A DNA stretch of 64,000 nt, taken from Ligula intestinalis (taxonomy: Eukaryota > Platyhelminthes > Cestoda > Diphyllobothriidea > Diphyllobothriidae). The stretch's first letter is position 1. The number at the start of each line of letters is the position of its first letter. Shown in pieces: positions 1 to 10,470 of this stretch. Position numbers and translations under genes: made by a program. The DNA is taken from positions 21,483,817 to 21,547,816 of the forward strand of contig JAYGXS010000008.1 of the NCBI GenBank assembly GCA_036362985.1, read 5' to 3'. The notes beneath the pieces were generated by a model. It ran no database searches. It saw only the letters and a program-made list of their open reading frames with translations, and was not told the DNA's origin.

Positions 1-220
1 TGTATCAGATGTATAAGCACAAATAATGTATATGGCTTCATCCAACGTCACGTTGGTAAAGAATAACCCAACGTCCAGAAATATCATATATTTTTTTATG
101 TATATTAAGCTGCCATATGTCATCAATAAACTGTAAACTGTCTTTTAATGAGAAGTGGGAAACTATTTGGTAAAAAAGCTCAAATTCCTTTTCCAGCCAA
201 TGCGCTATTTTATGAAGGGA
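1..220 (-). pseudogene. Penelope-like element RT fragment
   Basis: This is a relic of a Penelope-like reverse transcriptase, read on the minus strand and running off the left edge. DNA at 1-90 matches the J element near 55400-55480 (shared 'cacgttggtaaa' and 'caacgtccagaaatatcata'-type stretches). The translated piece (…AHWLEKEFELFYQIVSHF…) aligns with the J protein around …ARWLVKELEPIRNRFSTY…, the finger region before the first catalytic aspartate. Similarity stops at about 220, where the satellite begins, so the copy is 5'-truncated or was cut by the satellite. It is too short and diverged to be functional. Confidence 0.75.
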
Positions 221-3200
221 AGACCGAAATGGAACGAGAATATTCGTGTTGAAATCCGTCAAATCCTGTAAAATATGCACATGCTACCATCAGGCAATCG
301 AAGGTAGTATAACTTTAGTTTGTAGCATACCATGGTAACAGCCTAGGTATTTGCTTGTAGGCCCAGACTCGTGTTTCGCTGGTATTCTGCCGCTGCTTGA
401 CACAGCTGTGAGGGCTCTGGCTCATCAGCTGGTCGCCCAGCATTCCCTTTCTTCTTTCTGGTTGATGTAACTGTTATTAAATTTTAGCTTTTTAATCTCC
501 AGGGAAATTAATTTGTGATCGTGGCATGTATCAGTGTATTTCAGGTCTGTAGGCGTAGATTCAAATTGTTATTATATATTCGCGTTGAAACCCGTCAACC
601 GTGTAAAATATACACATGCCGCCATCAGACAGTCGTTAGGAGTATAAAGTGACATTGTAGCATACCATAGTAACAGCCTTGGTACTTGCTGGTAGGCCAT
701 GACTCGTGTTTCACAAGTTTTCTGCCGCTGCTTGATACAGCTTCGAGGTCTTTAGCTCATCAGTGGGTCGCACAGCTTTCCATATCTGCTCTCTTGTTGA
801 TGTACCGGGTTTGAAAGTTCAGTTTTTTAGTCTCCAAAGAAATTAATTACTGGTGCCGTTATATATTAGTATATGTAAGGTCTTTAGGCGAAGACCGAAA
901 TGGTAAGAGAATATTCGTGTTGAAACCCATCAAAACCTGTAAAATATGCAAATGCTACCATCAGGCAATCGTAGGTAATATAACTTTAGTTTGTAGCATA
1001 CCATCGTAACAGCCTAGGAATTTGCTTGTAGGCCCAGACTCGTGTTTCGCCGGTATTCTGCCGCTGCTTGACACAGCTGCGAGGTCTCCAGCTCAGCAAT
1101 GTCTTGCCCAGCTTTCCCTATCTACTTTGTGGTTGACATACCGGTTTTGAAAGATCAGCTGTTCAGACTCCAGATAAATTAATTTCTTATCGCGGTAAAT
1201 ATCAGTATATTTAAGGTCTATATGCGAAGACCGAAATTCATTTTTATATTTTTTATGATGTTCGTCGACACATGTGAAATACACGCATGCTGCTATCAAA
1301 CAATCGTAAGCAGTATAAATTGATGTTGCAACATATCATATTAACAGCCTAGGTTCTTGAAGGTAGGCCCAGACTCCTGTTTCGCTGGTTTCCTGCCGCT
1401 GATTGACACAGCTGCGAGGGCTTCGGCTCATCAGTGGGTCGCCCTGTTTTCCGTTTCTGCTTTCTGGTTGATATGCAAGTTATGAAATTTCAGCTTCGTA
1501 ATTCATAGTGAAATTTATTTCTTATCGTGGCATGTATTAGTTTATTGCAGGTCTATATGTGTAAACCGAATTTTTATTTTATATTCGTGTTGAAACCCGT
1601 CAATCCTGTAAAATATACGCATGCTGCTATCAAACAGTCGCTAGTAGTATAAATTGACGTTGCAAAATATCATATAAAAGCCTAGATTCTTGCTAGAAGG
1701 CCCACACACGTGTTTCACCGGTATTCTGCCGCTGCTTGACACAGCTGTGACGGCTCTGGCTAATCATCTGGTCGCCCAGCTTTCACTTTCTGCTTTCTGG
1801 TTGAAGTAACTGTTATTAAATTTCAGCTTTTTAATCTCCAGATAAATTAATTTCTGATCGTTGCATGTATCAGTGTATTTCAGATCAATAGGGCTAGACC
1901 CAACTTGTTATTTTATATTCATGCTGAAACCCGTCAACCCTGTACAATATACACATGCCGCCATCAGACAGTCGTAAGTAGTATAAAGTGACATTGTAGC
2001 ATACCATAATAACAGTCTTGGTACTTGCTGGTAGGCCATCACTCGTGTTTCACAAGTATTCTGGCGCTGCTTGACACAGCTGCGAGGTCTTTAGCGCACC
2101 AGTGGGTCGCATAGCTTTCATTAGCTGCTTTTATATTGATGTACCGGGTTTGAAAGTTCAGCTTTTAGGTCTCCAAAGAAATTTATAACTATCCTCGGTA
2201 TATATCAGTATATGTAAGGTCTATAGGCGAAGACCGAAATGGTACGAGAATATTCGTGTTGAAACTCGTCAAATCCTGTAAAATATGCACATGCTACCAT
2301 CAGGCAATCGTAGGTAGTATAACTTTAGTTTGTAGCATTCCATGGTATTAGCCTAGGAATTTGCTTTTAGGCCCAGACTCGTGTTTCGCCGGTATTCTGC
2401 CGCTGCTTGACACAGCTCCGAGGGCTTCGGCTCATCTGTGGGTCGCCCTGTTTTCCCTTTCTGCTTTCTGGTTGATATACCGGTTTTGACAGTTCCGCTT
2501 TTAATCTCCAGCGAAATTTATTTCTGATCGTGGTATATATCAGTATATATAAAATTTTATATGCGAAGACCGAAATTATAGGTGTATATTCGTGTTGATA
2601 CAAGTCAACCCCTGTGAAATATACAAATGCTTTAATCAAAAAGTCGTAAGTAGTATAAATTGACGATGTAGCATACCATAGTAACAGACTTGGTACTTGC
2701 TAGAAGGCCCAGAACCGTGTTTCGCCAGTATTCTGCCGCTGCTTGATACAGCTGCGAAGGCTCCGGCTGATCAGTGGATAACCCAGATATTTCCTATAGG
2801 CTTTCTTGATAACATACCGTTTTTGAATGTTCCGCTTTATAATGTTCAGATAAATTTATATCTGATTGCGGCATTTTTCAGTTTATTTAAGGTCTATTGG
2901 CGTAGAATGGTATTGTAAGTGTATATTCGTGCTGAAACCCGTCAACCTCTGTGAAATATACATATCCTACTATCAGACAATCGTTAGTAAAATAAATTGG
3001 CGTTGTAACATACCATACTTACAGCCTTGGTACTTCCTAGAAGGCTCGGCCTAATACTTCGCTGGTATTCCGCCGCTGCTTGACACACCTGCGAGGGCTC
3101 CGGCTTATCAGTGGGTCACCCAGCTTTCCTATGTGCTTTCTGGTTTATATACCGGTTTTTAAAGTTCAGCTTTTCTGATCATGGTATATATCAGTATATT

Positions 3201-3390
3201 TAAGGTATATAGTCACAGACCGAAATTGTTAGTCTATATTCGTGTTGAAACCCGTCAACCCCTTATCAATATGAATATGCTACCATCAAAAATTCTTAAA
3301 TATATAAATTGACGGTGCAGCAGGCCATAGTAACAGCATGGGTACTTGCTAGAAGGCCAAAACACGTGTTCCGCCTTCAGTGAAGGTTAG
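221..3390. repeat. ~335-bp satellite array with four-monomer higher-order repeat
   Basis: A tandem array of about nine and a half monomers. The landmark 'attcgtgttgaaa' (with variants) recurs at about 242, 578, 913, 1258, 1583, 1917, 2252, 2588, 2925 and 3238, which gives a mean spacing near 335 bp. Monomers four apart resemble each other more than neighbours do. For example those starting near 242 and 1583 share 'ctgttattaaattt', and those near 578 and 1917 share 'ccat.actcgtgtttcacaag'. This gives a higher-order period near 1335 bp. Every monomer has 'tctgccgctgcttgacacagct' or a variant of it. The last monomer breaks down after about 3370. Short open frames inside are accidental. The minus-strand consensus contains a hammerhead ribozyme. 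Confidence 0.95.
1366..1441 (-). ncRNA. Hammerhead ribozyme-like motif in satellite monomer
   Basis: This is the best preserved copy of a self-cleaving hammerhead core present in the satellite consensus, read on the minus strand. In order it has stem I strand CCCA, core CTGATGA, a long stem II arm, core GAAAC, a four-base loop (AGGA), GTC, and then stem I partner TGGG. Predicted cleavage follows GTC, between 1372 and 1371. In the array consensus stem II closes as GCCGG/CCGGC with a ~35-nt loop. In this copy stem II is weakened by two mismatches. Equivalent positions are 361-436, 694-770, 1027-1103, 1695-1770, 2029-2104, 2365-2441, 2701-2776 and 3039-3115, each with one or more core or stem changes. 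Schistosoma satellite DNA is a known precedent. Confidence 0.6.
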
Positions 3391-3559
3391 CTGCGAATTA
3401 GGCAGGCTCCTGGGTCTGACGAGTTAGCAGTCGCGGACGCAGCAGCGACAGTGTTACCAGAGCGCGGTGGGCTGAGGTCTGGCGCACCGACTACCTTATA
3501 AAATGCCACAAGGCCCAATGACGACACTGTGACATGGCGAGCGTGAACCGCCATTAAAT
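3391..3559. other. Unassigned spacer between satellite and RTE relic
   Basis: G+C-richer than the satellite. No reading frame, tRNA-like head or repeat was recognised here. It may be a decayed 5' part of the adjoining RTE-like relic. Confidence 0.3.
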
Positions 3560-4870
3560 AGGTTTGCTTGGCACCAACACCACTGCCTCTTGGTTAGGTT
3601 ATTGAGCCAAAGTGGAAGAGAAGACAACCTCGAACAAAGAATCCGAGCGGCCGTGAGCGGGCGTGGATGTGCGGAACTCATGTTCACACTGAGGCGCAAT
3701 CTAGAATTCCGCCATAGCTACCAGCAACCGACGGCCGTTTGCATCGTCGAATTTGCCGCCGCATTGGATTTCATCCATCGTGAGTCCCTGTGGCGAATAA
3801 TGGAACTGGATGGGATGCCAATCAAACTCATTGCGATGATTAAGGCCTACTATTGGTCTACCACCGCACAAGTCCTGGTCCACAACAATCTATCTCAGTC
3901 TATCGATATCCGGTCTGGTGTCCGACAGGGCTGCGTCCTTTCGCCCATTATGTTTAACAACGTCATCGACTGGATTATCGGCAAAGCCCTTCATGAAGAG
4001 GACGGTGTTGATCTGGCACCCGGACGCCGAATTACTGATCTTGACTACGCCGATTATATTTTGATGTTAGCCTCAACCTTTAATCGTCTACAGTCGGTTG
4101 TGTCGCGGTTAAATGAGATCGCTATGTTGGTAGGCATGTGCATAAATTCCGGAAAGACGAAGTTGTTGTCGAGCTGCATCCCTGACCAGGAAAACGCACC
4201 CCAAAAGATAAATGGCCATCAACTTGCAGAAATAGAAAGCAAGGCTGCAACCGAATGAGCAGAGCAAGGACGAAATTGTCTCCCGTATCGATGCTGCTCG
4301 CTGGGTTTTCTCAATCCTTCGAAAGTGCCAATAGATTTGACGTGACATATCCATCGCCACGAAGATTCATGTATACCGTGCATCCATCCGCTCAGTCCTC
4401 CTCTATGGATGTGAATGCTGGGCAGTGCGCGCTGTAGATGAGCGAAGACTGGAGGTCTTTGACCACCAGTGCCTGAGGACGATCCTGCGAGTTAAGTATA
4501 GCGACTTCATCTCAAATGAGACAGTCCGCATCCGCTGCGATCGTTTAATGAGGATATCTCAAGCCATTCAAGAAAGGCGACTGAGGTGGTTTGGGCACGT
4601 TCTCCGTCGTCCGCCCCCGAGCTTACCTATGCTGTCATCGACCCGGCACCGCAGCCCACCTGGAAACGTCGAAGAGGAGGGCAACTGAAGCCCTGGCCAG
4701 ACACCCTTTGTTAAGACATGGAAGCAGTTCTTGGACCTTCTATCTTCGGCCTACGTCGCTGGAGAGGGGACTGGGTGGAGCTTTCGAGATCCGCTGCCGC
4801 CAATTGCCACGCATGGACATCATTTAGGCGGGCTAGGTCAGGCATGATCACAGCCGTAAAAAGTTCAAGT
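3560..4870 (+). pseudogene. RTE-like LINE reverse transcriptase relic
   Basis: A 5'-truncated, decayed reverse transcriptase of the same family as the RTE-like element F at 37.8-40.9 kb. The first block (3590-4255) aligns from the palm through the catalytic box: …SGVRQGCVLSPIMFN… matches F's …KGVRQGCALSPTLFN…. The catalytic motif reads YADY instead of YADD, so the second aspartate is lost. After a frameshift, 4425-4688 matches the C-terminal region (…LEVFDHQCLRTILR…RRLRWFGHVLRR…), and 4718-4840 matches the tail (…FGLRRWRGDWVEL…). At least two frameshifts and the lost aspartate mark a dead copy. F-type sequence upstream of the palm is absent. Confidence 0.85.
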
Positions 4871-5520
4871 AAGTATATGACTAATCTCGCCCACTTAATT
4901 AACGTCATTAACTGTACCTTCCCATGCGCGAGGATCTCTAGCAGCGGATATGGAAAGCTTGACCTATTCTCTCCTCCAACCACTGAGAGTGAATGCTAAA
5001 GGACTGCTTTCATGTTTTTAAGAATTGTGTCGACCAAGTTCTTGACTTGATCTTCTCTGCAAAGTCTGGAGGTGAACCCAAACTACCTCTCTATCTTGGG
5101 TGGCCTAAGGTGTCTTTGTGATCTTTTCACAACCAAAACAGCTCTCCTTCTCATTACAGACAGTCCCTGTACGTCTTAGCAAACTATGCTTAAAAAAACC
5201 GAGGAGCAACATCAATTTCGGAGAAAATATCGTTCTCCCTATCCACTAAACAACAGCTTCATCTCAATGCATTCAAAGCCGTCTACTTTTTAATTAGCGG
5301 CAATTAATACCGAAAGGGTGCAGCTGAAAAACATTTTGGTCTTCACAGGGTTTATGGATAAACCGACGAATTTATTGACTCCACTCACCCTCGTGACCGT
5401 TCTCTAGTAATTAAAGCTTGATATTATCATACGGACAACATGGTCAATTCGAGCTTCTATCAATAGCCGAGAGTTGGTATAAATCTGGTATCGCCTTAAT
5501 GGTGGTGGGAGGCCGCGATA
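4871..5520. other. Unassigned region
   Basis: No gene, RNA gene or repeat could be supported here. Short open frames show no family resemblance. Confidence 0.3.
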
Positions 5521-5539
5521 GAATACAATGTCATCTTAT

Positions 5540-5745
5540 CGTTATGGGCCAGTACTCACGTAATTGTGGAATCCGTCCGCCAAACGGGCCGCATGGTGAA
5601 TGCACTGGACCAATACAGGGACCAGACCAAGGCCTGACAGGCATTATTAGGGTAGCTCACCGAGAACATCTGCCAAAAATGGAGGGGGAGGCGTTGATTG
5701 CACGCATAAGTGCTGTCTCAGGCACCAGCAACCCGTGACGTTAAT
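5540..5745 (+). repeat. Dispersed repeat, copy 1
   Basis: Diverged copy of a sequence seen again at about 48670-48890. Shared landmarks are 'gggccgcatggt.aatgc.ctgg', 'cag..ccagaccaaggcctg' and 'ttattagggtagct' against 'ttattcgagctgca'. Conceptual translations also align (…NGPHGECTGPIQGPDQGLTGIIRVA… and …NRPHGRCAGPRRGPDPGMAGLIRAA…). That may reflect shared descent of the DNA and does not show a real protein. No known family was recognised. Confidence 0.5.
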
Positions 5746-6021
5746 GACACTCCCAAAACGTTGTACGTCAGATGCACAGTAATTTTGCGATCACTTGAAA
5801 CGATTCAAGGTGTAAGTCACTGTCCATTCACCGCCACGACTGGAACCGACTAGAATGTAATGTAGGATCATCGGTTGATATTTGGCCAGCAGGTGCTTGT
5901 TGCAATGTTGTTAGGGAAGCGGAAATATTGAGCACTGTCGCATTGAGGCTGCAAAGTCGCTGTACCGTTCCGGTTTATGACGACAATTCACAGCTTTTGG
6001 GCGCCAGCAGCCCTCAGAGGT

Positions 6022-6240
6022 AGCCAGGGTAAGGTTTCAGGTCCCACGTTATTCCTTATTTTCATCACCAACTATATCAGGAACGTAGACTGTGATGCCA
6101 CCCCGTTCGCTGACGGCATAATTTGTTCAAAATACGGCAGATAAAAGTCATCTGCAAACAAACTCGAACAGGCTGGAGGTCTGTTTAAAGCACTGACTTA
6201 TGTCATTCAGTGCCTTTGTCTCGACTGTTTGCTTGCTTAA
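6022..6240 (+). pseudogene. CR1-like RT fragment
   Basis: Short relic of the RT catalytic region of a CR1-like LINE. From 6022 it reads SQGKVSGPTLFLIF then ITNYIRNVDCDATPFADGII. This aligns with …RGSVLGPLLFLIYINDCVNDLGCSTIMFSDDV… in element C. FADD has become FADG, so the second aspartate is lost. After a frameshift near 6140 it continues LQTNSNRLEV, matching LQENLNRLQK in element K. No flanking EN or C-terminal sequence was identified. Confidence 0.75.
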
Positions 6241-6934
6241 AAAATTGGTTTGACTACTGCACGTTCATTCTTTTAGAGGTTCTGGCTATCGCGTACCATC
6301 GCACAACCTACCAATCCATCTTCCACTTACAAACATCACCCCCTTCCCCGGCCGCCAATCGGTGGTTTTGATCCTCAAGCGCCCACTACACCTGTAGTCT
6401 CTGAAAAGGTCAGTGCAAGTTCTGAGCGTGACTGGTGGAGACGGCTTTTTCCTTTTAGTCCTTGGATTCCCCTTACGTTGTACCCACACTGACTGTGGAT
6501 CCTTTTAATCGCAAAAGAGGATGCCCTTTAGTTCCAAGCATCACTCGAAGTACGTTGTGTGTGTGTGTGTGTTTCGTCCCACCTGGGGCGTCGTTAGGAT
6601 TTGGGTATTTACATGTTCTCTATTAGGCTGTGTTATCAGGCCTGAACTAGCCGGCCTTGATGGTGTGATTCGCTGTACCTTTAGACAATTTCTTTGTCAG
6701 ATTATACTGCTCAATCTGTTTACTTTCATATATGCACATTCAGGGTGGCATGAATTTCTGACTGCCTGGCCAGTAAATTTACTTACTTCGTGTCGCTGCT
6801 GTGTGGCTTGGCTTTTGTTTCAAAGCTCTAGTGCATGCAACCTCGAACAAGCACTGCAAACTGCTAGTAGATGTCCGGCAACATTGCAGGACTAGATTGG
6901 CAATTTCTGGCTAACCAGCCGTCGGCAGCCAACT

Positions 6935-7030
6935 CCAAGTGATGCACCACCCGCGGCTCAAACCCGCGACATTTGCGGTCTGACCTCATTCCAATGAATT
7001 CCGACTGAATTCGCAATTGGAGTTATGTCA
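6935..7030 (-). repeat. SINE fragment with B-box-like motif
   Basis: On the minus strand this contains GCGGGTTTGAGCCGCGGGTG, close to GCGGGTTCGAGCTGCGGGTG in the SINE head at 16.9 kb, followed by a similar GGCTGGTTAGCCAG-type stretch. It is probably part of the same tRNA-derived SINE family. It lies just downstream (minus sense) of another tRNA-like head at 7131-7200. Confidence 0.5.
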
Positions 7031-7130
7031 CCCAAACCACGGCTTTAAGCGCTGCGACAGATAGTTTATGGTGAGCCGTCGCCCTCGCCCTTTAATCCCA
7101 GTCGCAGGCCACTGCCTGAACCGAGAGTTG

Positions 7131-7200
7131 CCCCGTCGGAGCCTCAAATTCATGACTTCTCTATCACAGTCTAATGCTCTAACCACTGCGCCACAGGCTT
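7131..7200 (-). repeat. tRNA-like SINE head
   Basis: Minus-strand sequence begins GCCTGTGGCGCAGTGGTTAG, a good A box (TGGCGCAGTGGTTAGAGC), and has GAATTTGAGGC at B-box distance. The opening GCCTGTGGC and closing GACGGGGC are tRNA-like but do not form a full acceptor stem, so a SINE head is more likely than a working tRNA gene. Confidence 0.6.
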
Positions 7201-7319
7201 CTTGTTTTGCCATAGTAGATCGGGAGCTATTGACACTCGCCGATGAACTTTCACAGATCGCTAACGAAACTCACTCATCGTGCTCTGCTATGGGGCTTAT
7301 TGTCGAACCCCGCTCTCGG

Positions 7320-7727
7320 TAGTCTAAAGGTCTGCTTATAAGTGATTGCATACGCTACAGCGCCTATGATAACCGACGCATCTTCGCAACCTCTTCATTG
7401 ATTGACGCGGACCAATTGTAGTTGAAGCGTGCAAAAGCACCTTGATCCTGGTACCCGAAGTCTGTCAGTGCACAGTCTTAACAAGCACATCAGCGGCGGC
7501 GTTACCTGCCTTTTGTGAACCCCGTATCCTGGACTTGGTCTCTTGGTGCCTCATTATTCACTCCACTGTAAAATGAGGCTATTGTAGTATCCAGCGTGGC
7601 AATCGCCCTCTTAGGACGACCAAACTATGCATGGTTGAGGTGCGGAAAGATCAGCTACAGTTTCACCGCCCGCTAATGAAAGTGAGGAAATGTTCTTGGA
7701 GACTTGGAATAAACAAACAAAAGAATA
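7320..7727. other. Unassigned region
   Basis: Nothing supportable was seen in this stretch. Confidence 0.3.
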
Positions 7728-8780
7728 TTATTTGAATAGGCTGCTTAGGGTCTTGAAGATTTCGTAGTTCGGCACTTTTGAAATCGAAATCTAGCCCTAC
7801 TTACAGTATAACACTTGCAAAGACGTAATTGGTGATCAAATGTGTTGCCACAACTATAGTTTGGTTTACGTTTTCTACTGAGTGTGTTTGAATTTTATTA
7901 TGGCGCTGAAATTAAATAGGGAAAGGATACATACTACTTATGTGGGTGCGTGTCAGTCTTGTGATTCTTAAATCATTCCTCGTTAGCTCCTGACCCACGT
8001 CTACTGTTATTTAAGTGTCCGCCTCCCCCACGACAATGTTGTCACCTTACGCAACCCCATCTTGTCTATTGAATCCCCTCAACGACGTACTAACTTTCGC
8101 AAAAGGATGGGTGCATTTGTGTTTGCATAGTCGAAACCGTGATTTTATTTGTGCCCCCCGCCCCTTGCAGAGACTTGCGATCTCTCGTATCTGTTTCCAC
8201 GATTCACATCTGACCGGCGTATTGACTCTCTCACGTACAACCCGCACGAACCCTGATGTAAAGGTAGCTGTACACTGGACTCTTACGGGCTCTGAGTAAA
8301 TGAACAGTTGAAATCGCTGCTTGAAATGCCAGAGCGCAAATGCGCCACTCCCAAGGGACTTCAACCATTCTTTTGAAATACCATTCGGGCATCACAATTT
8401 CACTACCATCGATTTTTACATTTAAGCGTCTTAGCAGTGGGTGCATTCAGATTAGATCAATTTGTTGGGGAAGACAGCCGTCACCAGAATGAGGGATTTG
8501 TTGTACACATGAATCTGAGTTGATCTCTCTGAGGCTGCAATAGCCACTGGCGAAGCCAGGGCTAGTGTTGAATGTTTCCCGTCATGCTCGAAAGGGTAGA
8601 GAGAGAATGGCGCCTGCTGTCATAGTGTGATTGTTGAAGAAGTTCCAATGGTGTGGAATTGGTGTGTTGCCTTACTCGCGGGGGGAGGGCTTTCGTGTAT
8701 ATCGGCCCATGCTGCTCTGGTTGAAGATTTGGCACATTGGAATTGCTGAATAATTTTGGGCCTGCTCTGTCGTTGCATTT
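7728..8780 (+). repeat. 1179-bp direct duplication, copy 1
   Basis: Left member of a diverged direct repeat. Matching landmarks in copy 2 lie 1179 bp downstream: 'ttatttgaat' at 7728 and 8907, followed by 'gatcaaatgtgttg', 'acgtctactgttattta', 'cgacgtactaactt' (against 'cggcgtactaactt') and 'gccactggcgaagccag'. No coding potential was recognised; short frames across it do not persist in copy 2. Confidence 0.85.
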
Positions 8781-9583
8781 TAAGCAAAACTTATTTTCGT
8801 CAAGGCCATTAAAACAACACGCTCTCTTGCTCATAAATTTCGCACTGGTTTTGGACTATGTTGTATATCTCATGAATGGGGCATTGCTAAATATACATAC
8901 ACGATGTTATTTGAATGGACTAATTAGGGTCCTGAAAATCTCCTAGTTCGGCCATTTTAAAAACAAAATGTTGCCCTACTTAAAGTATAACACACGGAAG
9001 AGACGTAACGAATGATCAAATGTGTTGACGCAGCCATAGTTTGGTTCATGTTTTCCATAAAATGTATTTTAATTTTATCATGAAACCGAAAATAAATAGA
9101 AAAAATGCTACATATTACTTATGTGAGTGCGTGTAAAACTTGCCCTTCATACATCACTGATCGCTAGCTCCTGACTCACGTCTACTGTTATTTAGGTGCC
9201 TGCCTCGCCCATGTAAATTTTGTCATCATACGCAACCCCTTCTCGTCCCTTGAACGGCGTACTAACTTGCGCAAAAGGAGCTGTGCATTTATGTTCGCGT
9301 AGTCGACGCAGCGATTTTATTTGCGGTCCCCCCCCCCCCCTTCGTCAGAGACGGAAGCTTTCTGGCATCTGTCGGCAGGATTCACATCTGTCCGGCGTGG
9401 TCGCTCACGACATTCGTGCACTCTACTCCCTCAGGCTCTAAAAAAATCGGCAGTTTAAATCGCGGTGCTTGAAATGCCGAATGCACCTCTCCCGAGGGGC
9501 TTACACCCTTCTTTTGAAATGCCATCCGGGCATCACAAATGCACCACCATCGATTCTATGCGGTTATATTGTAGAGTCGAAGT

Positions 9584-10038
9584 CAGAGGTCGGGAAGTTT
9601 TTCTGATTTACTGTCGTGTTAATACTACTCTGTCACTTGTTCACCCCTATCCTCTCACCCTTGTTTATTAACTTTCACCCTACTTACACTCGTTGATTAT
9701 TATTCACCCCTGCCTCCTTACGATTTTTGCCAATATAATCCTAACCGCTCTTCATCCCTTTTCAGTTCATGTACGACGATTATAAGATAAGTAAAGCCTA
9801 ACTTTAGGGTACTCGACTTTTCATTCTTCTCGACTGTTCGGCTATTGCGTACTGAATAACTCGACTTTATCCCAATCACGACACTTGGAGAGCTAAGAAA
9901 GAAAATATTTGGAATTATATTTCATTGGGAGCCATATAACATGTGAGTTTAATAAGCTTTGGATCTTATCTGAGGGAGCAAGGTGCAATCATCAAAAGAG
10001 CCACACCTGGCTGGCGAGCCATACGTTCCCGACCCCTG
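9584..10038. mobile_element. Non-autonomous hAT-like DNA transposon (455 bp)
   Basis: A short element with terminal inverted repeats: CAGAGGTCGGGAAG at the left end, and CAGGGGTCGGGAACG as the reverse complement of the right end. It is flanked by an imperfect 8-bp target duplication, gtcgaagt (9576-9583) and gtctaagc (10039-10046). The same position in the uninterrupted copy 1 reads 'gtcttagcagtg', which confirms the empty site. An 8-bp duplication and CAGxGGTCGGxAA ends are typical of hAT-superfamily elements. It has no transposase frame. It encloses a TGTCGTG-ended MITE. Confidence 0.75.
9612..9883 (+). mobile_element. TGTCGTG-ended MITE, copy 1 (272 bp)
   Basis: Begins tgtcgtgttaat and ends tcacgaca, an 8-bp inverted terminus allowing one mismatch. 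The whole unit matches, in opposite orientation, the 320-bp unit at 10471-10790 (shared 'gtacgacgattataagat', 'gccgaacagtcga' in reverse complement). Internal short repeats ('tcacccctatcctctcaccc'-like) are fewer than in copy 2. It lies wholly inside the hAT-like element, either as a nested insertion or as its normal interior. No clear target duplication. Confidence 0.6.
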
Positions 10039-10470
10039 GTCTAAGCAGTGAATGCCTTCAGATCAGGAAAATCATCAGGCCAAATACCAAATTGTTGGGA
10101 AAGGCAGGAGTCAGCAGAATGAGGCATTTATTGTACATATCAAAATGAGTTGATCTTTCTGAAGCGGCAGTAGCCACTGGCGAAGCCAGTGCCAGTGCTG
10201 ACTACTTCCAATCATACTCCATAGAGTGTGAGAGAGTGGCGACAGCTGCTTTTTGGACCAAGTTCCAGTAGTGTGCAGTTAGCATGTTGCCTTACTCGCC
10301 CATGCGTCTCCGGTTGAGAGGGTGACACGTTCGAGTGGCCGAGACTGGGCGCGCGTGTGTGCACGCAGGGAAGTCGGTCAAGGGCCTGCAGGTCAGCGCG
10401 TCTGAAAAGGATGTCTGTGCGAAATTGGATGACGTTGAGGCTGCCGGTACTCGGACAGCATTGTTGACTG

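Larger units (their letters stand above)
8907..10345 (+). repeat. 1179-bp direct duplication, copy 2 (split by insertion)
   Basis: Right member of the direct repeat. It runs 8907-9583, is interrupted by a hAT-like insertion (9584-10038), and resumes at about 10047 ('agtgaatgcct' against 'agtgggtgcat' in copy 1) until about 10345 ('ccatgcgtctccggttgaga' against 'ccatgctgctctggttgaag'). Because the insertion is in one copy only, it came after the duplication. Confidence 0.8.

Noticed and set aside
361..436. Satellite monomer 1 as an active hammerhead
   Set aside because: Core bases are intact but stem I is mismatched (CCAG against TGGG), so activity is unlikely. The same reasoning applies to the monomers at 1027, 2365, 2701 and 3039, where a core base has changed.
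1093..2639. Open frames inside the satellite (such as 1299-1093 and 2639-2367 minus, 2697-2918 plus)
   Set aside because: They follow the monomer period and are broken in sister monomers, so they are not genes.
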